DNA from: Agelaius tricolor
Taxonomy: Eukaryota > Chordata > Aves > Passeriformes > Icteridae
Assembly (NCBI GenBank): GCA_023055355.1
Contig: JALJCS010000001.1
Coordinates: forward strand, 50,969,381 to 51,033,380
Direction of reading: 5' to 3'
Length of the DNA: 64,000 nucleotides
The position numbers and the translations under genes were made by a program. This document shows, piece by piece, positions 1 through 13,600 of this stretch. Numbering within the stretch: the stretch's first letter is position 1; each line of letters begins with the position of its first letter. Below the pieces are notes generated by a model, which worked only from the letters and a program-made list of their open reading frames with translations, had not been told where the DNA came from and made no database searches.

Positions 1-3000
1 CAGCTTGGGTATTTGTATCAATGTAAGGGTGACAGGAGTGCTGCTTGAAAGGTACATTGGTTGGTGCTCAAATATTCCTTGGATTTATTTTTTTTTTTAA
101 TGTAGGCCAAGGAGTTCTTTGTTGCAAAACAAAAAAGTAACAAGATAAGCAGGCATGAAGGGACATGGCAGGAAACATGTGGCAAGCCATGATGGGCCTT
201 CACAAAACTTTCTATTTTTGAAGTTGCTTAATATAGTCCTGAAAAAAAAAGTCTTCATTCTTATGAAATATCTCCTTGCCCTTCTTAAAATATTCTAATT
301 TTATGGGCATCAGAGCAGGCTGATCTTTTGGCAACTAACAACAGCATTTCATTTCCAGAATTAAGTATCTCAGACAGAGATCAGATCAGATATCATCATA
401 TCTCAGATATATCCAATTCCTGGGAATATAGGGTCACTGCCAAGGTTGGAGCCTGTTCCTAAGCAAAGCTCTTTCTGTATATGCTCCAAAAAACTTTTGC
501 TTTCCTAAAACATATTCTACAGAAACAAAGATTTCTAGTCAACAAGAGAGTGATATTTTTAGACACTTAGAATTATGATTTCAGGAGCCAAAGGGAGAAA
601 AATTATATCAGTATTCAAGAAGTCCATCCAAGAGATGTATCAGTTATTTAACAGATAAGTACATGCAGAAAGATCAAAGCCTCCTTCTGGGATGAATAAC
701 CATGATTCACAGAGCTGGGAGGTGCAAAGAAATTACTCCATCTAGCTAGCTATCACTTTTGGGGAGAAAGCAAGCATTTTTTCACACTTATTTTAAGGCA
801 TTCCTTTTGCTCCACCAATGATTGAAGTATAACCCTGTAGCAATCAAACGGCTGGTGAAGTAGGAAGAGGAACAGCAAGTTCTTGACAGAAGAAATAAGT
901 CATCGTTCCCTCCCACCAGCAGAAAGGGAAGTCAAGCACAGCTGGAATGGCACACAGCACCAGGGGAAATCACCTCTTTGTTTTCACCTCCTCCCTCTCC
1001 ACGTCCCACTGTGGCAGGCCTGCGGGCACCGAGGCTGCAGACGGGGAGGCAGAAAATACCCGTGCGGGCTTTCCAGCTTGTTTTGACGCGTTGAATATTT
1101 GGAAAAGCAAAGTGAGGTGTCTGTGTTCCTTCTGTGTCCAAAAGCAAAATTCTCTGGTGTTTCCAAGCTGCCCCAAAAGCTGGGAGTTCTCATTCCATGT
1201 AAACCTGTGTGGCTGAAGGATTTCCTGAAACAGGGGAAGTCTGCAGCAGCAGCAGCTACCAAGGTATGATGGCCACTTATCACACTCATCACCCAGTTCC
1301 TTGCCTGGAAAAAAGCCTAGCTAAACAAGCCTGACCCAGAAAAATGGGCCACTCTGCCTTCCAGCACCTCAGAACAAGACAGGGAAATCCAAAGAGGTGG
1401 CCATATATTACTTCTGCCAGCAAATCCATTGCTCATTCACAGAAGGAGCTAGGGGTCTCCCCTCCCTTCTCCCTAGGGCCTGCTTTCCAGCTACACCATG
1501 TCCTTTGGGAGCTTCTTGGAGATCCTCTCATCCTCACTACTCCATGTCAGCTCTCCATTCCCCCTTGCCTTTTCCAGGCCCCATAGTGACTTCCTTGATT
1601 GAACTTTAGAAACTCCTCCTCTATCCCCTGGTCATCCTTTCCCTCCTCTGTGCCCACCCCCTGCTCCCTACCAGCCCTGCTGACTCTGAGCCAGGCACTG
1701 CACCTTCCTCCCTCCCCTCTCTGCCCTCCGCACCACAGAGCAGGGAAGATAAACAGGACTGTGCTTTGGGGCTTGTTATGTTTGACAACAGCCATGAATG
1801 GCTTTTTCTCCCCTGAGTAGCAGAGAAAAGTTTGAGGCCCTGATAAACAAATATTAGGGTTCCCATGGGTGCTTCAGACACCCCTTGCTGCAAAATTCAT
1901 GTCCTTCTACAAGAGAAGGGTCCCACTCAGCACCAAAAGTCCTAATTCAGCCAGGCATCCCCATGGCCTGGCCAAGTCTCAGGGGCATCCTGCAGCAGGT
2001 GGCCCTAGCACAGATGAACCTGAGCCTGAGGTGCCTTGGCCTCCTCAGGACATAAATGAAAGTGTTTATTTGATGTTTATTTCATCCTCAATCAGACATG
2101 CTCTGCACTGCTCACCTGCTCCCACCTTATGCTACACACAACACAGAGGATTGCTGATGTCATTGATTTTCCTAAGTGGCACAGCAGCCCTCAGATGGCA
2201 GCTGACCCCCTCATAGTCAGAGGAGAAGCTCTAAGTCCCATTTTTTCCCACTAAGCTGGCAGGCATTTTCTCAGTTTGGGCTGCCTACTCCAGCTGGATA
2301 ACATGAGGCTACATCAGCCCTGCACCAGGCATTGCTGGGGTGTCCATGCATACTGTCTATGCCCAGTGGAGAAAGGGAACAGAAAACATCTCCCTTCCTT
2401 TCCTTCACCTTTCATCTGCATTTCTTTACTGTATTTCTTTACCCCTGGGCTGTCTGTCCCTTCATTGTATCTGTTCATGCCCCATTGGTGGCCCACAAAT
2501 ATGGCCAGGTGCCTTCATGGTGATATCACCCACTTTGAGGGCCAGTGGTTCTCTGATATTGTTTGGCTTTGGGGTGAGAGATGGGAGCAAAAGCCATCGC
2601 TGCCCCACCAGCTCAGGAGAGCTGATGCCAGAGACATGCATGGGCTCTGCGTGTCCTCAGAAGGGGACCTGCAGACCTGTGCCAGTGCATTTGCCAAACT
2701 GCACAGGGCTGCCACTGCCTTGAGGGGAGCAGGGTCTGCTCCTGGGTGTGGAAACCAGAGAGAAGAATGCACTCTGGAGTGCAGATTTTGGAAGGAAAGA
2801 GATGCAGCATGTGAGAGCTCTGCTGGGAGGAAGATGCTTCTTGGATGCAGGAGCAGAGCAAAACCATGAGGCAGTGTGGGAAGACATCCACAGAAGGTCC
2901 ATGCTTCCTGACATGTGGAAACCCAGGGCACTGGGAATATTTCTCTGTCTGCTCCGGGGTGCCCTGACCCCCAGGGGAGCACTGTCTTTGACCCTCATTC

Positions 3001-3068
3001 ATGGAGAAAGTTTCCTAGACTTCAAGACTAGACTAGAAGACTTCAAGATAGACTAGAATCCACAAAAG
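1..3068. other. intergenic DNA, no gene recognised
   Basis: I see no exon with plausible splice sites and recognisable protein, no RNA gene and no clear transposon here. The stretch about 1,480-1,740 is strongly pyrimidine-rich on the + strand. That composition explains the long open frames on both strands around 1,340-1,900. Open frames at 2,276-3,056 likewise resemble no family I know. Confidence 0.6.
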
Positions 3069-3479
3069 TGTGAAATAGATTATAGAGAGTAGTGTAGGTG
3101 TGTCACTTGGTGAGAAATTTAGGTTTTGGGATTTTTAGTATGTTGTGGATGGAAGCAAGATGGAGTGCACAGGGTGTCATCCTGGGTTTCTTCTTCACGG
3201 GTTTGGGTGGCATTTTGTAACTGGGCAGAAAAGTCCACATTGTGGACTCTTTGGGATCAGTTATTGGGTTAAAAGGGAAAATAATCTAGGTGTCAGCTCT
3301 TATTTGGATAGTTTAGTCTTAAAAGACCTTGTAACAAGAGATTGTCGGCCATTTTGTGCCTTCTAATGAAAAGCTGCCAAACTCACATTAGTGAGACTCT
3401 TTTACTGATAATAAACACTTGAGTTCGAACACAAATTACTGTCTCAAATGCCTTCAATCCAGACCCAGAAAAACCAACA
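3069..3479 (+). mobile_element. probable endogenous retrovirus LTR
   Basis: The block begins with TGTGAAATAG. It carries a TTAAAAG TATA-like box near 3,335 and an AATAAA polyadenylation signal near 3,411. It can be ended at a CA dinucleotide at 3,478-3,479, giving about 410 bp, a normal LTR length. The wording, including the GTCCACATTGTGGAC inverted stretch near 3,232, resembles a common avian ERV LTR family recalled from memory. Two bases after the CA lies TGGTACCCCCACACTG, placed like a tRNA primer-binding site. No second LTR copy was found downstream, and no matching 5-bp target duplication flanks these ends. The exact ends and the family are uncertain. Confidence 0.5.
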
Positions 3480-6400
3480 ACTGGTACCCCCACACTGATA
3501 CTGCTTATAAGACTTTCAGCTTCTGGGCCAAATTTGTTCATGCCCAAGTGGCTGCTTTGGGATGAGTTTTCCTTAGGAACATGGAGGAGTCTGCAGCCAA
3601 AACCCTTTGCAAGAGTGAGATTACTGTTTAGCCCATAATTTTGGCAGACATCTAATTTTGGCAAATTGCAGAGTCCCAACATGCTGGAGCAGGGTTTAGC
3701 CATTAGCAAACAGAATAATTTTGAATAATCTGCCCAAATTTGGTCAAAATATAGAAGCTTTTGGAGAAATTTCAGTTTGCACATACTCAGGAAAAACCTC
3801 ACTGGATCTTCCCCAGGAACAGTTTGCACTGAGCATGTCTAGAACCAGGACTTCAGAAAGATTTGTGCTAAAGGGTGATGCAGAGCACTACCAGATTTAA
3901 GCTGAGGCAGTAATGGTGCTAATATACATGCAGAGCCCTGGCTCCTCCTAAACCCAGGAAATATAGAGAAGGCAGATGGACCAGGCACCAAAATAGGCAG
4001 GGAAATGGGTGGAATGGGTAGGGATAAAAGTCTGGGACTTAGTCAGAAGATCAGACTGGGATTACATACAATGTGTGTTGCTTGTCATCTGCCAAAGGCT
4101 AAAACAGTATTAATTATGGTGCTGTAGTCTCTTCACATAACCATTAAGTGCATCTGTGTCTGCCTCTCCTTCCCATTTTAGCTTCTATTCCACATTCCCT
4201 CCTTCTGTTATCTCCTCTCCCCCTTTCCTAATGGTCTTGCCTCAGTCTTTGACCACTGTCAACTCTCTGCCTTTCTCAAAACATCAATATTTTGATGTAA
4301 TCTCACTGCTGTTTACTTCTTTGGTCTCACTCTGCCACACTGCCTTCCAGCACAGTCCTGTCCTCCCACGCACTGCATCTGACATTTAGGGCACTTGAGT
4401 TTCTTGAGGCACTGTGCTCTCCCCAGCATTGCTGAGCTCTTTCTTTCACCCAGCACTGCTACCTGATCCTCATTACCTGCTCTGTGTCCTAACTGAGGAT
4501 CACTTTGTCTGACTCTATGGCCAGGCTGACTTCCTGCAGCCTGACAAAATTCATTTGCTTTTTCTTTCTGAATCTTATTGAAACATTTCTGCACCTCTAA
4601 ATTAATTTGTTTTTGCTCCTACCTCTTCACTAGCACATAGACAGTCTTTTTGTTGCCAGAAAGCTCTTTTCTGAATTCCCTTCCCCTCTTGCCAGGTGTA
4701 TTTTCCCCAACGACCCCAGCCTATCTCTTCATCTCCCTTCCCTACCTCTTCTGCAGCTTCTCAGGTTGGCATTACACAGGGAAATGTAGCCAATCTCACC
4801 TCTCAGGGTTGTGGGAGGTGACTGTTGTGTTGCCCCATCTTTTCCAGCTCCTCACTGATCCCCAGGAATGCCAGCTCACTGGATATTTCTTTGGGCCAAT
4901 TCAATTCACTAACCCTGCAGAAAATGTCCTTCTGAGGCTTTTAGCTTGGATTTTTTTTCCCTCCAGGATTTTTTTTGGGTGAATTTACAGTAGTGAATTG
5001 AAAGCCATCAGGACAGGGGAATAGGCAACATCTGGCCAAGGAGAGAGGAGGCAGCAGGTGGTGGGCTGGGACCTTCCTCTTTCAGTGGCCACAGGCTGTG
5101 AGATTGGCCCAGAACACTGACTGTAGCTCCACCCTCACTTTCCTCTGGTTCTTTCTTTCATATTATGAATGTGTGTCACCCATATCGAACAACAGCCTCA
5201 ATTTCTATTGCTTTCTCAGTGAAGACCTCTAGGTTTCTTTCCCTTTAAGATCGTTGGCAAAAGGGTTTTACCTTATCTTCTGTCTAGAGCCTCCAAATGG
5301 CACTCTGCTGAGATTCTGTTCATCTCTTTCCTAGCTAAACCTCACAGTCAAATATTCATTAACAAGTGTCCCCTCTCCTGACAGACAGCAGTGGCCATGA
5401 AACCCTTGTCTTCCCTGGCTCAGGACTCCAGCCATCACTGGCATTTGTCTCCCAGTCTTCCTTCCTCTCCTCAGTTGCTGGCACCATGGGTAAAGTGGAA
5501 ACCTCCATCAGAAATCTCTCTCTGTGTTTTCCTATTAAAACTGTATATAGATTCAAGTGTATGAATATTTGAATAAACTTTTTTGCACCACAGTGTTGCT
5601 GTGAATGTGCCACTTTACCCAGATAGGAGGCTCTTGTAGCTACTAAGACTGAGACAGCCTTGGCTTTCTATCCAGAAAATAGGCAGCTGGACATTGCTAC
5701 CATGTCTTCTAACAGCCTCAAAGACTCCACAGGAGGAACTCCATCTTGTAGTATTCTAGTATAGTTATTTCATTATGGAAAGCAAACCTGAGTAAAAAGA
5801 AATTTATATTGCTATAACTGAATCTATGTTAGTGCTTTTAGTGGCATAACCATGTTAGTTAAAACCTTCCATACTTCTAACTGACCTGATATTGCTGGAA
5901 AGGTTTTACATATAATAAATCCACAGATTTATTTGCCTCAGGCATTTCCAGCAATGGTTCTGGTTGGGTTTTTTTGTTTGTTCTGGGTGTTTCTGTACTA
6001 AGTCAGGTGCACAGCGTGCCAAAATGCTCTCTCACTGGCCAGTGTGTACATCTGCGTATTTGGGCAGGGCTGAGCACTCCCAGCACCTGTGAGAGCCCAG
6101 GTTTGAAAACACAAAGTCCTCTCTGCTAGTCCTTGGGGCAATGCCTTGTAGAGCATTTTTGCAAGGAAGTATAGGATTTTATGCAAGCAAGTGTACAATG
6201 ACTGCTTTGAGAGGCTTCTGAAAGGCCAGAAGGCTGGGCTGAATCTCAGAGGAGACCAAACCTGTTATTGCAGAGCACTGAGTACTGGGTCACAAGCTGA
6301 GGCACAGGGAAAGTCCCAGAATGGCAGCCAGTGCTGAACCAAGATCAATGCTGTGTCCTACATTCCCTTTTTTTAGATATGAACAGAAAGAAGACACAAA

Positions 6401-8543
6401 AATGCTGCACTTTTCTGGATAGCTTGCTTTGGGACATGTAGGCATGGCTAACACAGGTCCTCCATGCTAGCCCATCGTTTTAAGTAAAGGCAGCTTTTAG
6501 GTGTGGCCTCAAAACGGGAATACACTACTAATTTCAAGTATCCTTGCATTACTTTTGAAGGGGATGGAGTCCTACAGAAGGCAGGCACTGCCTGTGACTC
6601 CAGAGCCTGTTGAACAGGATATTCCCTACAGAGCTTTTATAAAAAGCAACACTATTACGGAAAAAGTAGAGTGACTTTTATTCAGGATATCTATCAAGTG
6701 AAGAAACAAAAGGCATCTTCAAGAAAACAATGCAGAGATGAGACAGACAAGAGGAGGGGGTTTGCATATTTGGACAAGATACTTTGCAAGAATACCAGGA
6801 GAAAATTCCCCACATTTAAAAGTAAATCAGGCAGGATTGCATTGCAACTGGCTCCCTCCTTGCTTTCATTTGCCTAAGGGCCAGGCCTTCTGCATTTCAA
6901 AGACATTCACCTCTCCACAAGCTTTGTGTGTTTTTTTCATCTCAGCATCTCTACCCTCCATCTCTTCATTGTGGCCTTCGCGGTTCATGCTGGGTTTTTC
7001 CAATGACAAAAATCCGTTTATTTGCTTTCTTGGGAAGCTGGACAGCAAACAAAGATGCTACCAGAACTGTTGCTAGGTTAAAAACAGGGAATACAGAGGA
7101 TAGGGAAGTGTCTTGTCCAGCACAGATGAATGCTCTCACCAAAGCAAACACTGCTATAGTATGATGGAAGTGGATGACAATACTGTTGGGAGAGGCATCA
7201 GTCACATCTTCAGTACCCTGGCACTGTGCTGACAGACAGAGAGGAAGCTGCAATTGGTGTTTTCCTGAGGTGTTTTCCATCAGCTGGTGGAAAAGTAACA
7301 TTTTTCTAGCAGGAATAAAATGCAAAAGTGTGCACAAAGTATAAATCCTTATGTAAATATGTTTTTCCCCGGTTCACAGTGCAGTGGGTTCAGTTTAGAT
7401 GAGTTTCTCTTATGAGATTAGATTAAAGCTTTTAAGAGCAGCTGCGGTCAGTGACCAGACACAGCTGGAGTCCGAGATGTGAGTCCAGGGCCAATCCTCA
7501 AATCTAATTCTTTAAACTGCATTTTCTTATTTCCATTTATTTTTTTTCTGTTACAGTCCAGGTAGAACATTGTTCTTAATGACAAGCTTGAAGCATCCTG
7601 AATCATGATGGATACTGTTATTCCTGACTTAACCTAGGAAAAATGAAACACACGTGTGTCTGTCTGTCCTTACCAAGACTGGGATCCTTAGGCTGCATTT
7701 ATTACATGTATTTCTGAGTATCCTGCACAGGCAAGTGATTGCCATTTGGTGCTTTCTCACTTGAATTTGTCAACCTGGTGGTTCAGGTTTCTTTGTCAAA
7801 GGGCACATGACCAAAATTCCCCTCTCAGCCAGCAGCCCAAGGCTTGTTAGCTGAAGATTGTCACCCACATAGATGAGGTGCCTGATGGCCTAGTTACACT
7901 GACACTAAAAGGGCTTCTTGTCTTCCTCTGGAAATCACTGAAGGTTTATCTAAACAGGGCTAGCCTGACTCTCCAGAAAGTTAAGAAGGCTCTGCTAAAG
8001 GTGTGAATTCCATTTCTACAAGTAAAAGCAGGCTTGGTGCCTTCTGAAGGGGTGGGGTGCAGATAAATTGCTTTCATTTCTGTGGACTGCGTTTGCAGTT
8101 TTGATTGAGTCACCCCAGTTTTCCTGCTTGTCCCTGGGAGGTGGGCCAAACACGGACAAACTCTCCAACCCTCCCACTGCATTCTGAGGATTCCCTGTTC
8201 CCCCAACTCTACAAGACACCTACCACAAACTGAGAGGAGGGGAAATTCCAGGAGTAATGTGGGAGAGAGCAGGACTGGGCATGCAACTGGGTGCCAGGAC
8301 AACCCTGCTGGCTCATATCCTCCTGCAACTGAGGATTGGGAGTTCTCTTCAAAGGGATAGCTTGGCTCCTGCCAACCTGTCAGTCTCTAGTAAATGGATT
8401 CTCTTTCTGGCAGTTCTTCAGGTGGCTCCAGCTCCATGTCTGGCCACCTGCTCCCTAAGTGACTCTGGAAAAGCAGCAGGAAGGTCAGCCAATGACAGGG
8501 AAGAGTCAGACATGCCCCTTCAAGGTCATCCTATGCAGTTATG
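3480..8543. other. intergenic DNA, no gene recognised
   Basis: About 5 kb without a recognisable gene. The first 350 bases could be degraded internal sequence of the upstream LTR element, because a primer-binding-like site starts at 3,482. I recognise no retroviral protein in it. A kB-type decamer GGAAAGTCCC is at 6,308-6,317 and GGGAAATTCC is at 8,240-8,249. Single kB matches like these are expected by chance several times in a window this size. Confidence 0.5.
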
Positions 8544-8674
8544 GAGTAATGTCCAAATGTCATTTTGCTGAGACCCAGAAGCATTGAGTAATGTCCAAAT
8601 GTCATTTTGCTGAGGCCCAGAAGCATTGAGTAATATCCAAATTACTCAAATTGCTTCTGGGCCTCAGCAAAATG
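8544..8674. repeat. 42-bp tandem repeat ending in an inverted copy (hairpin)
   Basis: A 42-bp unit beginning GAGTAATGTCCAAATG occurs at 8,544-8,585 and 8,586-8,627 with one clear mismatch, and a partial third copy starts at 8,628. The sequence then turns back on itself. The arm 8,603-8,634 is the reverse complement of 8,641-8,674 apart from a two-base insertion, around a six-base loop (8,635-8,640). This is seen directly in the sequence. Its origin, whether a replication template switch or a small inverted-repeat element, is unknown. Confidence 0.9.
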
Positions 8675-8789
8675 GCAGTCTCTCTTGCATCCCAAAGTCA
8701 ATAAGAATTGTGGTCATAGTGCCATTTCCAGGAAATCTTCTAGGTCTGGTCTTTTGATGACAAGATCAGATCACTGGCACATATGACAA

Positions 8790-8875
8790 AATGGTGAAAT
8801 GTCAGTGTCAGATTAATGGTAGGACTCAATGATCTTCAAGTCTTTTCCAGCCTTAGGGATTCTATGGTTCTGTGG
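8790..8875 (+). mobile_element. CR1 LINE 3' end fragment
   Basis: The segment contains the CR1 3'-terminal phrase ACTCAATGATCTTCAAG followed by TCTTTTCCAGCCTTAGGGATTC and the tail ATTCTATGGTTCTGTG. This is the characteristic 3' end of chicken-repeat-1 retroposons in plus orientation. It is strongly 5'-truncated, as nearly all CR1 copies are. The left boundary is approximate. Confidence 0.75.
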
Positions 8876-9011
8876 GTGGGAGTGGATGCTGTGCTGGCTG
8901 TGCTGTCATAGCCTCATCCAGCATGCAAGTTAACACAGTCCCACCATGACTCCAAGCCCCCTGCTCATCCACCCTGCAGAAGCACTGGTTCATTTCCTGT
9001 CTTTTGGATAG

Positions 9012-9075
9012 GGCAGCTGGAAAAGAACACTAAGATCATCAAGTCCAATTGTTAACCTATTACACAAGCTTGGGT
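9012..9075 (-). mobile_element. short CR1 LINE remnant
   Basis: Read on the minus strand, this stretch gives the CR1 3'-end phrase (GGACTTGATGATCTTAGTG followed by TTCTTTTCCAGC). It is a short, old fragment lacking the terminal tandem tail. The boundaries are approximate. Confidence 0.55.
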
Positions 9076-10321
9076 GCCACGGGGAAAACAGCTCACCTCA
9101 GGATGGCCTGAGGATCTGGTGTGGGAAATCTGCAGCAGGTTTGCCTACCTGTACTCCACATTGCTCTGCCTGTCCCCCAGAGGCACCAGCTTCCCATGAC
9201 CTCACCTTGCACATGTGGCCTCATGCTATGTCAGTACCTTTGCAGTGGGCTGCCATGCATTCCTATCATTGCTTCAGGCACTCTGAACTGAGAAAACACA
9301 GAGGAAATGCTGATCATGTCCCAAGGCTCCAGCCGCACTGCAGGGAGCACAGAGGGCTCTGGCAGGACCACTGTGACCTGGATGCAGTCACTGTGCTCTA
9401 GCCCTGAGCAGTAGAAGCACAGCAGCTGGCACTGCTGGCTAGGACAGCAATCACTCCTGCATTGGGAAAAAGATGTTAAGCGGAGCATCACAGCCTGTGA
9501 TGTCCCTACAGCCTTTCACTTCTCTTTAGGAGACAGAGAGAGCAAGAGTTGTCAATATTTCAAGACAGCACTAGCTACAGTGCCTTCCAAATATAATTGC
9601 TCATTATTTGTTTATTACCTGTAGGAATATTAACTTACAGTTACTGGCATAACATAGCAACTGATGTGTGTTTACTTTTTTGTTTTCACAGACATTTGCT
9701 TGCTTGAGTAACCACAGTGCTACCTTCATTAGCAGGGAGAACTTTCTGTTTCAAGAGGACTGCTTGGAAAGTAAAGCACCACTTGTGCCAAGGAACATTG
9801 TCAGGCAGCAAAACTTCCCTTTTTCAGTGCTTATCATATGGAAAAGGGAAGAGCTAGAAATGAAGATATGGGTTTTATACTCTTTATTTTTAACTAGGTG
9901 ATCTGCCTTGAGAAAAATGTTTCATGGAGGTTATCTTAAAGTGCAGCACAGACAGCCCAGAGCTCTTCTTGAGATCTTGAGCAGAAATTCTTCACAAAGA
10001 ACAAGAGGTATTTCCATATAGGCATAAGATTCAAGAGAATGTATTGCAGAAAAAAAAAAAAAAAGATAATATATGCCAGCCATATCATCCTTATCTCTTT
10101 GCTCTTTGCTTCTTCGCTTCTTCCTATATCCTTCTCTTTTTCCATATCCTCCTCAGGAATCAGAACATTCCCATACAGTGCCATGCTATATAAATGGAGT
10201 AGGAAAAATGACCAATGTCACAGTGATTATAATTCGAGAGGAGCCCTCAGTGCTGGCCCAGTGAAATGTCATTCCCAGCTGGGATTTGTTTGCTTGCTGC
10301 AATGTGGCAGAACCATTGCTG

Positions 10322-10615
10322 ATCAGAGGGATGAAGGATCTCTCCTATGAGGAAAGGCTGTGAGAATTAGGGTTCTTCAGCCTGGCCAAGCAAAAGGCTT
10401 CAGGGTGTCCTAATTTTGACCTTCCAAAACCTGAAGAAAACTAACAGGAAAGGTGGGGCAAGACTATTTTCAAGAGCATGTAGTGACAGGGCAAGGGGGA
10501 ATGGGTTCAAATTGAAATAGAGCAGGTTTAGATTAGATATAAAGAAGAAACCATTTACTGTGAAGGTGTTGAGGCACTGGAACAGGTTGCCCATGGAAGC
10601 TGTGGAAGGAGAGAA
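10322..10615 (+). mobile_element. CR1 LINE 3' region fragment
   Basis: The sequence follows the CR1 3' region in plus orientation. In order there are a 'gaggaaaggctg' phrase, a 'ttcagcctgg' phrase, a degraded 'gacagggcaaggggga' segment, 'ggtttagattagatata' and 'ggcactggaacaggttgccca'. The open frame on the minus strand across 10,400-10,630 is only the reverse reading of this repeat. The terminal ATTCTATG tail is missing, so the copy has lost its 3' end. Confidence 0.85.
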
Positions 10616-13600
10616 AGGGCAGGAGTGCACAGAGTAAGCCTGAAGGGAAGGGTGAGAAGGAAGCTAAGGGGCCCAGGGGATATTCATCCTTTGTGGCATT
10701 CATCCAAAAAAAGCCCAGTCAAAACCACCAGATGCTTTCTGCACTCCATGTGCTAATTCCTGATTCTGTCTCCTCTCCATAGGCTGGAGAAGCTCAGTGC
10801 TGATGGTGGAGGTAAAATTACTTTGGCCAGCCCCATCTCACCACACTTCCACAGCTGGTCCCCCACATCACATAAGCACCTTAAACACTTGTGTAATACA
10901 GCATCAATATGCTTAACCATTGGAAAGAACAAGAGGTAGCTGTCTCCTTAAGATACCAGGGTACCATCTGCAACTTGGAGCTCCCCATGACCGTGGGTGC
11001 TCTCACTTCTGGGTGACAGTTCTGGGTGACAGAAGCTCTGTTTCAGTTTCCTGGTGCCTGGCAGCTGTCCACTGAGATCACCTACATCAGAGGGGCCCCT
11101 GGGAATGCAACCCAGAGCTTGCTTGGGCATTCTGACCCAGGAGGAAGCACAAGATGGATATCCTGGTCCTTCCTCCTTGGGAGGCAGCAGGATAAATGTG
11201 ACAGCACCTCTTTCCCCAGTGAGAGGTATCTGACAACACAACTTGGTATTGCTGTTATCAGGAAATATGAGTGGTGAATGCAACACTCCCTGTTTCATAA
11301 TCAGAGAAAGAAACATCACTGACCCTGTCTCTGACTAAAGGACAACATATTTCCTGCTTCTGGGGTTAAACTGACAAGGGGGAGTTCTTGGAGCCCTTTT
11401 TATTTCGGATTCAATAAATGTCCACATGGGAGCACGCAGCCTGCTGTCCTTGATGTCATGGCCTCCAACCAAGCTCCCCCCAGAGCACCATCAGAAAGGC
11501 AGGAAGGAAACAGGAACTAAAAGGAAGACAGTTGCACTGTCCCAGTGTGAATGTTAGGTAGTGTGTGGTGCTGCAGAAGTGCAGAGGCTTATTCTCGAGC
11601 AGTTTTCAAACAAGCAGAAGCTGCCACAGGTTACATGCATTGCTCAGGGGATGCTAGCATTCTGTGATCCTTCTGGCAGCCACTCTTACCTCCCATCCAA
11701 AAATGACACTGATCCAGGGGGGCAAGAGTGGCACTGCAGCAGCAGGCACCAGTTCTTGTCTTAAAAGGACAATTATGAGAGAGAGAGAGCCATGCTCTCA
11801 CTGGGGAGCAAAAGGACTGCTGAAGATCCTGGCATTCCTGCTGTGTGACACACAGCACATTAGACAACTGATTCACTCATTTCCTACTGACTTCTGTCTC
11901 TCCTACATTCACCAGGAACTTTCAGGTGAACAAAGAAGGACAGGGGAGGTGGTTACAGCTACAGTGAGACTGGCCTGACAGCAACATCTCCTACAGAGAC
12001 TCCAAGTTTTAAGTACTGTACAAGAAAATCAGAAAGATGGGTAACATCCTAAATATCATCCACAATCCAGGGTTAGACTTTACCTGGAAGTTCTAAAAAT
12101 AAAGATTCCCACCCACCTGTATGTGATTTCTGTTTCACAGTTCTTTCTCTTTCTATTTTCTATTTTGAGGATCAATTCCAGTTACACAATCTTTACTTAC
12201 AGGAGTTTTGAATTGAGACTTTCTTACTCAGAAAGAGGAATTAATGCTTATATGCATCCCAAAGTGATTGTGGAGAAATTGGCCCCCTCCCAAAGAGAAT
12301 TCAAGTTAACAGCCAGTCACAAAAATTTTCTTGCCAAGGTTGGGAAACAAAAAGGAAGGAAGCAGAAAATAAAAGAAGTTAAAAGCAAAACAAAAGACTC
12401 AAAACAAAAGTTGTTTTTTCTGGGATAGTCTGCTTGGAAACATTGAGGCAGCAGAGAAGAAAAATGCTTTTTTTTCTGCTTTTCATAATGGGATTGTTTT
12501 CTCAGTTGAAAACATTGTCCTTGAAAACAATTACAAATCCCTCTACTGTTTTGGAAAACCAATCCCCTGAGAATTTCATGCTACCCTAAAAAGGACATTT
12601 TAATATAAATCCTCTCACCCATAATTCTCAGTCAGATATTTAAATATTCCTAAAGCTCAAGTCCTTCTCATGCTGATATGAACTCATTTCTACTTTCTAT
12701 AAAGTCTCTAAGAAATTCTGTAAATAAACAGAAAAATTAATAACAATTTTCCCTGTGAAAAGTTGTCCTACTATTGCACCTCAGCAAGTAATCTCTTAAA
12801 ATAAATTATGAATTTGAAATGTATCTGAGAAGACAGGTTGGTACTTGGTCTTGCGGACAGCAGGAGACTATATTTTTGTATATGTGAGAGCATGTGTGAG
12901 TCTACACAAATATTCTTCAAATATCTGAAACTCTATTTTCACTTGATATTCACAAGCATAGTAGCACCCTTTTGCCCCCTCTCTGCCAGTGAGAATGTGG
13001 AAAGAATTCTCATGTAGGATACCTTCAACAAGGACTTTACTCTTTTTCTTTTTCCCGTTTTTATACTGTCTCCAGTTGGGGAAAATGTGTGGTGGATAGC
13101 TATTCAAGCCTGCTAACCTTTAACTTTTCACTTTTCCCTAGGGCCCGTGTTAAATTGCTGCCTTTTTTTTTTCTCCTGGTCTTTTCTTTTTACTAGTTCT
13201 CTAGTTTTGCTGAAGCTGAGGGGGATTTGAAAGCTGTTGAAAGCTGCAATAGGAAAAAGAAAATGAAACATGACCTGGTGGTGCCCTCCCAGAATGCAGT
13301 CAGCAAAGTCTGGGAAAGTCATTGAAGACTAATGTGCATAAGACAATGTATATTACAGCTTTTCTTGGATCATTGTTGCAGTGTGTTGTCCCTCACAATC
13401 CCTTAAATTACCCTGATCTAGAATATGAGCATCTCTACTTCCATTTCTAAACCCTGAATACATGTTATTCCTTGATTCATTATTGTTTTGAAGATTTTTT
13501 TTCATAAACAGAAAGAAAACTAAATTCACCTGATATTTCAAGTTTTACTCAGATGTTTCCCACTTAAAACCAGACTTTTTCCTGGAAATTACAAATTCAC

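Noticed and set aside
2276..2869. Open frame of 197 codons on the + strand
   Set aside because: There is no recognisable domain, no splice or promoter context, and equally long frames on the opposite strand. A chance frame is likelier.
6308..6317. kB-type decamer GGAAAGTCCC identical to a promoter site
   Set aside because: It is an isolated match in otherwise unremarkable sequence, consistent with chance.
8240..8249. Full-consensus kB site GGGAAATTCC far upstream
   Set aside because: About eight strict matches are expected by chance in 64 kb. It is isolated, with no companion sites, and lies 36 kb from the promoter.
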